From: CAYWKS01 sp964458935
GTDB lineage: Bacteria > Planctomycetota > Phycisphaerae > Phycisphaerales > Zrk34
Assembly (NCBI GenBank): GCA_964458935.1
Contig: CAYWKS010000001.1
Location: 1 to 64,000 of the forward strand
DNA: 64,000 bases
Reading direction: 5' to 3'
In this document: positions 63,301 to 64,000 of the stretch, in pieces
How the letters are laid out: the number at the start of each line of letters is the position of its first letter
Numbering within the stretch: the stretch's first letter is position 1
The notes under the pieces: generated by a model
What the model was told of the DNA's origin: nothing
Database searches by the model: none
Seen by the model: the letters and a program-made list of their open reading frames with translations, nothing else
Translations under genes and position numbers: made by a program

Positions 63301-64000
63301 ATGCGAGGCAACAGGTGGACGACGATGGACTGGTGTCGATGGGCGATGGCCTGCTGTGTGACGGCGGCGGCGGTGGTCGCGTGGCCGCCCGCGAGCGCGG
63401 CGGCCGAACGCCCCGTCGGTGACCACTGGCTGAAGACCGACGTGCCGGTCGAGGACGCGATCTGCTTCTGCATGTACATGGTCTCGGACGGCACGATGAA
63501 GATGACGGCGCAGCTCTACCCGCTCGCCGACGGCGTGGACCGCGCCGTCACATTGCAGGTCGACCGCGACGGGCAATGGCGGAATCTGCAGACCACGCAG
63601 GTCAGCGAGGAGTCGTACGGCCATCCCCAGGCCGACAAGCGTCGCTGGACCGCGCACTTCCGCGTGGACAACTGGCCGCACGACCGCGACCACCGTTACC
63701 GGGTCGTCGCCGCGGGCGGTGCGGCGAAGTACGCCGGCACGATCCGCAAGGACCCGATCGACAAGCCGACGATCGTCGTCGCCGCGTTCACCGGCAACTC
63801 CAGCCGCGACCGCCGTCTCAAGCCCGACATGATCCGCAACCTCAAGGCCCAGGACCCGGACCTGCTGTTCTTCTCGGGCGATCAGTCCTACGACCACAAG
63901 CGGCACCAGCAGGCGTGGCTGCTGTTCGGCCAGCAGTTCGGCGAGGTCATCAAGGATCGGCCGACCATCTGCATCCCCGACGACCACGACATCGGCCAGG
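63301..64000 (+). CDS. Secreted PhoD-like metallophosphatase, 5' part
   Basis: The first 233 residues of a gene that runs off the window. It begins with a signal peptide (about 1-36: WAMACCVTAAAVVAW, then ASAAAERP), then a beta-sandwich-like domain (about 45-150) and the start of a calcineurin-like phosphoesterase domain. Metal-binding motifs are FTGNSSRD, FFSGDQSYDH (GD-x-Y) and IPDDHDIGQ in place of GNHD. It is probably an extracellular phosphatase or phosphodiesterase of the PhoD group. AAAGGG precedes the ATG. Confidence 0.88.
   Translation, partial: MRGNRWTTMDWCRWAMACCVTAAAVVAWPPASAAAERPVGDHWLKTDVPVEDAICFCMYMVSDGTMKMTAQLYPLADGVDRAVTLQVDRDGQWRNLQTTQVSEESYGHPQADKRRWTAHFRVDNWPHDRDHRYRVVAAGGAAKYAGTIRKDPIDKPTIVVAAFTGNSSRDRRLKPDMIRNLKAQDPDLLFFSGDQSYDHKRHQQAWLLFGQQFGEVIKDRPTICIPDDHDIGQ

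Overview
The window is high-GC bacterial chromosome from a draft assembly (one 100-N scaffold gap). The gene content points to a flagellated planctomycete, most likely class Phycisphaerae: DapL-type lysine biosynthesis, a FlbD/MotE-type flagellar cluster, an actinobacterial-style KMGKS LeuS, and a membrane-anchored degenerate GspE-like protein of a type I recall from planctomycetes. The taxonomy is an inference from these genes, not a database result.

Layout. Bases 1-4800 (+): chaperones, namely the 3' end of a GGM-tailed groEL, groES, a second groEL without a GGM tail, dnaJ, grpE and an FmdB zinc ribbon. 4807-5301 (-): folK. 5354-35712 (-): about 30 kb of almost uninterrupted, often start/stop-overlapping flagellar genes. 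Read in the direction of transcription they are a MerR-like regulator, a large TPR protein, a FlgN-like chaperone, a soluble histidine kinase and an NtrC-type sigma-54 activator, then flgB-flgC-fliE-fliF-fliG-fliH-fliI-fliJ-motE-fliK-flgD-(flagellar operon protein)-flgE-flbD-motA-motB-fliL-fliN-fliO-fliP-fliQ-fliR-flhB-flhA-flhF-flhG-(small membrane protein)-fliA. A good -24/-12 site lies between the NtrC-type gene and flgB. The window has no fliM, flagellin, hook-filament junction, distal rod or P/L ring genes.

35713-36532 is non-coding, with an AT-rich promoter/operator-like pocket and a G-run cluster. 36533-42509 holds a DJ-1/PfpI protein, a small membrane ORF, dapL, an RlmI-like methyltransferase and leuS. 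42690-44908 has a small membrane protein, then glnK-type PII and amtB; the PII lacks the usual uridylylated tyrosine. 45563-49904 holds an unknown membrane-anchored protein, TonB and a TonB-dependent receptor interrupted by the assembly gap. The two contig ends at that gap share 55 identical bases, so the gap is probably an unmerged overlap.

50036-55480 (+) is the most unusual block. hisF overlaps a PilT-type ATPase, followed by a GspE/PilB paralogue whose ATPase motifs are all degenerate and which carries N-terminal membrane segments, then a CvpA-like membrane protein with a large extra domain. 55498-58579 (-) is accC, accB and an M24 aminopeptidase. 58610-62326 (-) is an unknown charged coiled-coil protein and a BtuF/FecCD/FepC-type metal-chelate importer. 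62412-64000 (+) is a tail-anchored coiled-coil protein and the start of a secreted PhoD-like metallophosphatase.

Several unrelated genes (leuS, hisF, the M24 peptidase, btuF-like, the 42690 and 46648 genes) have a -10-like hexamer 6-9 nt before the ATG and no Shine-Dalgarno sequence, which suggests leaderless transcripts. Most flagellar and chaperone genes have clear GGAG/GAGG sites.
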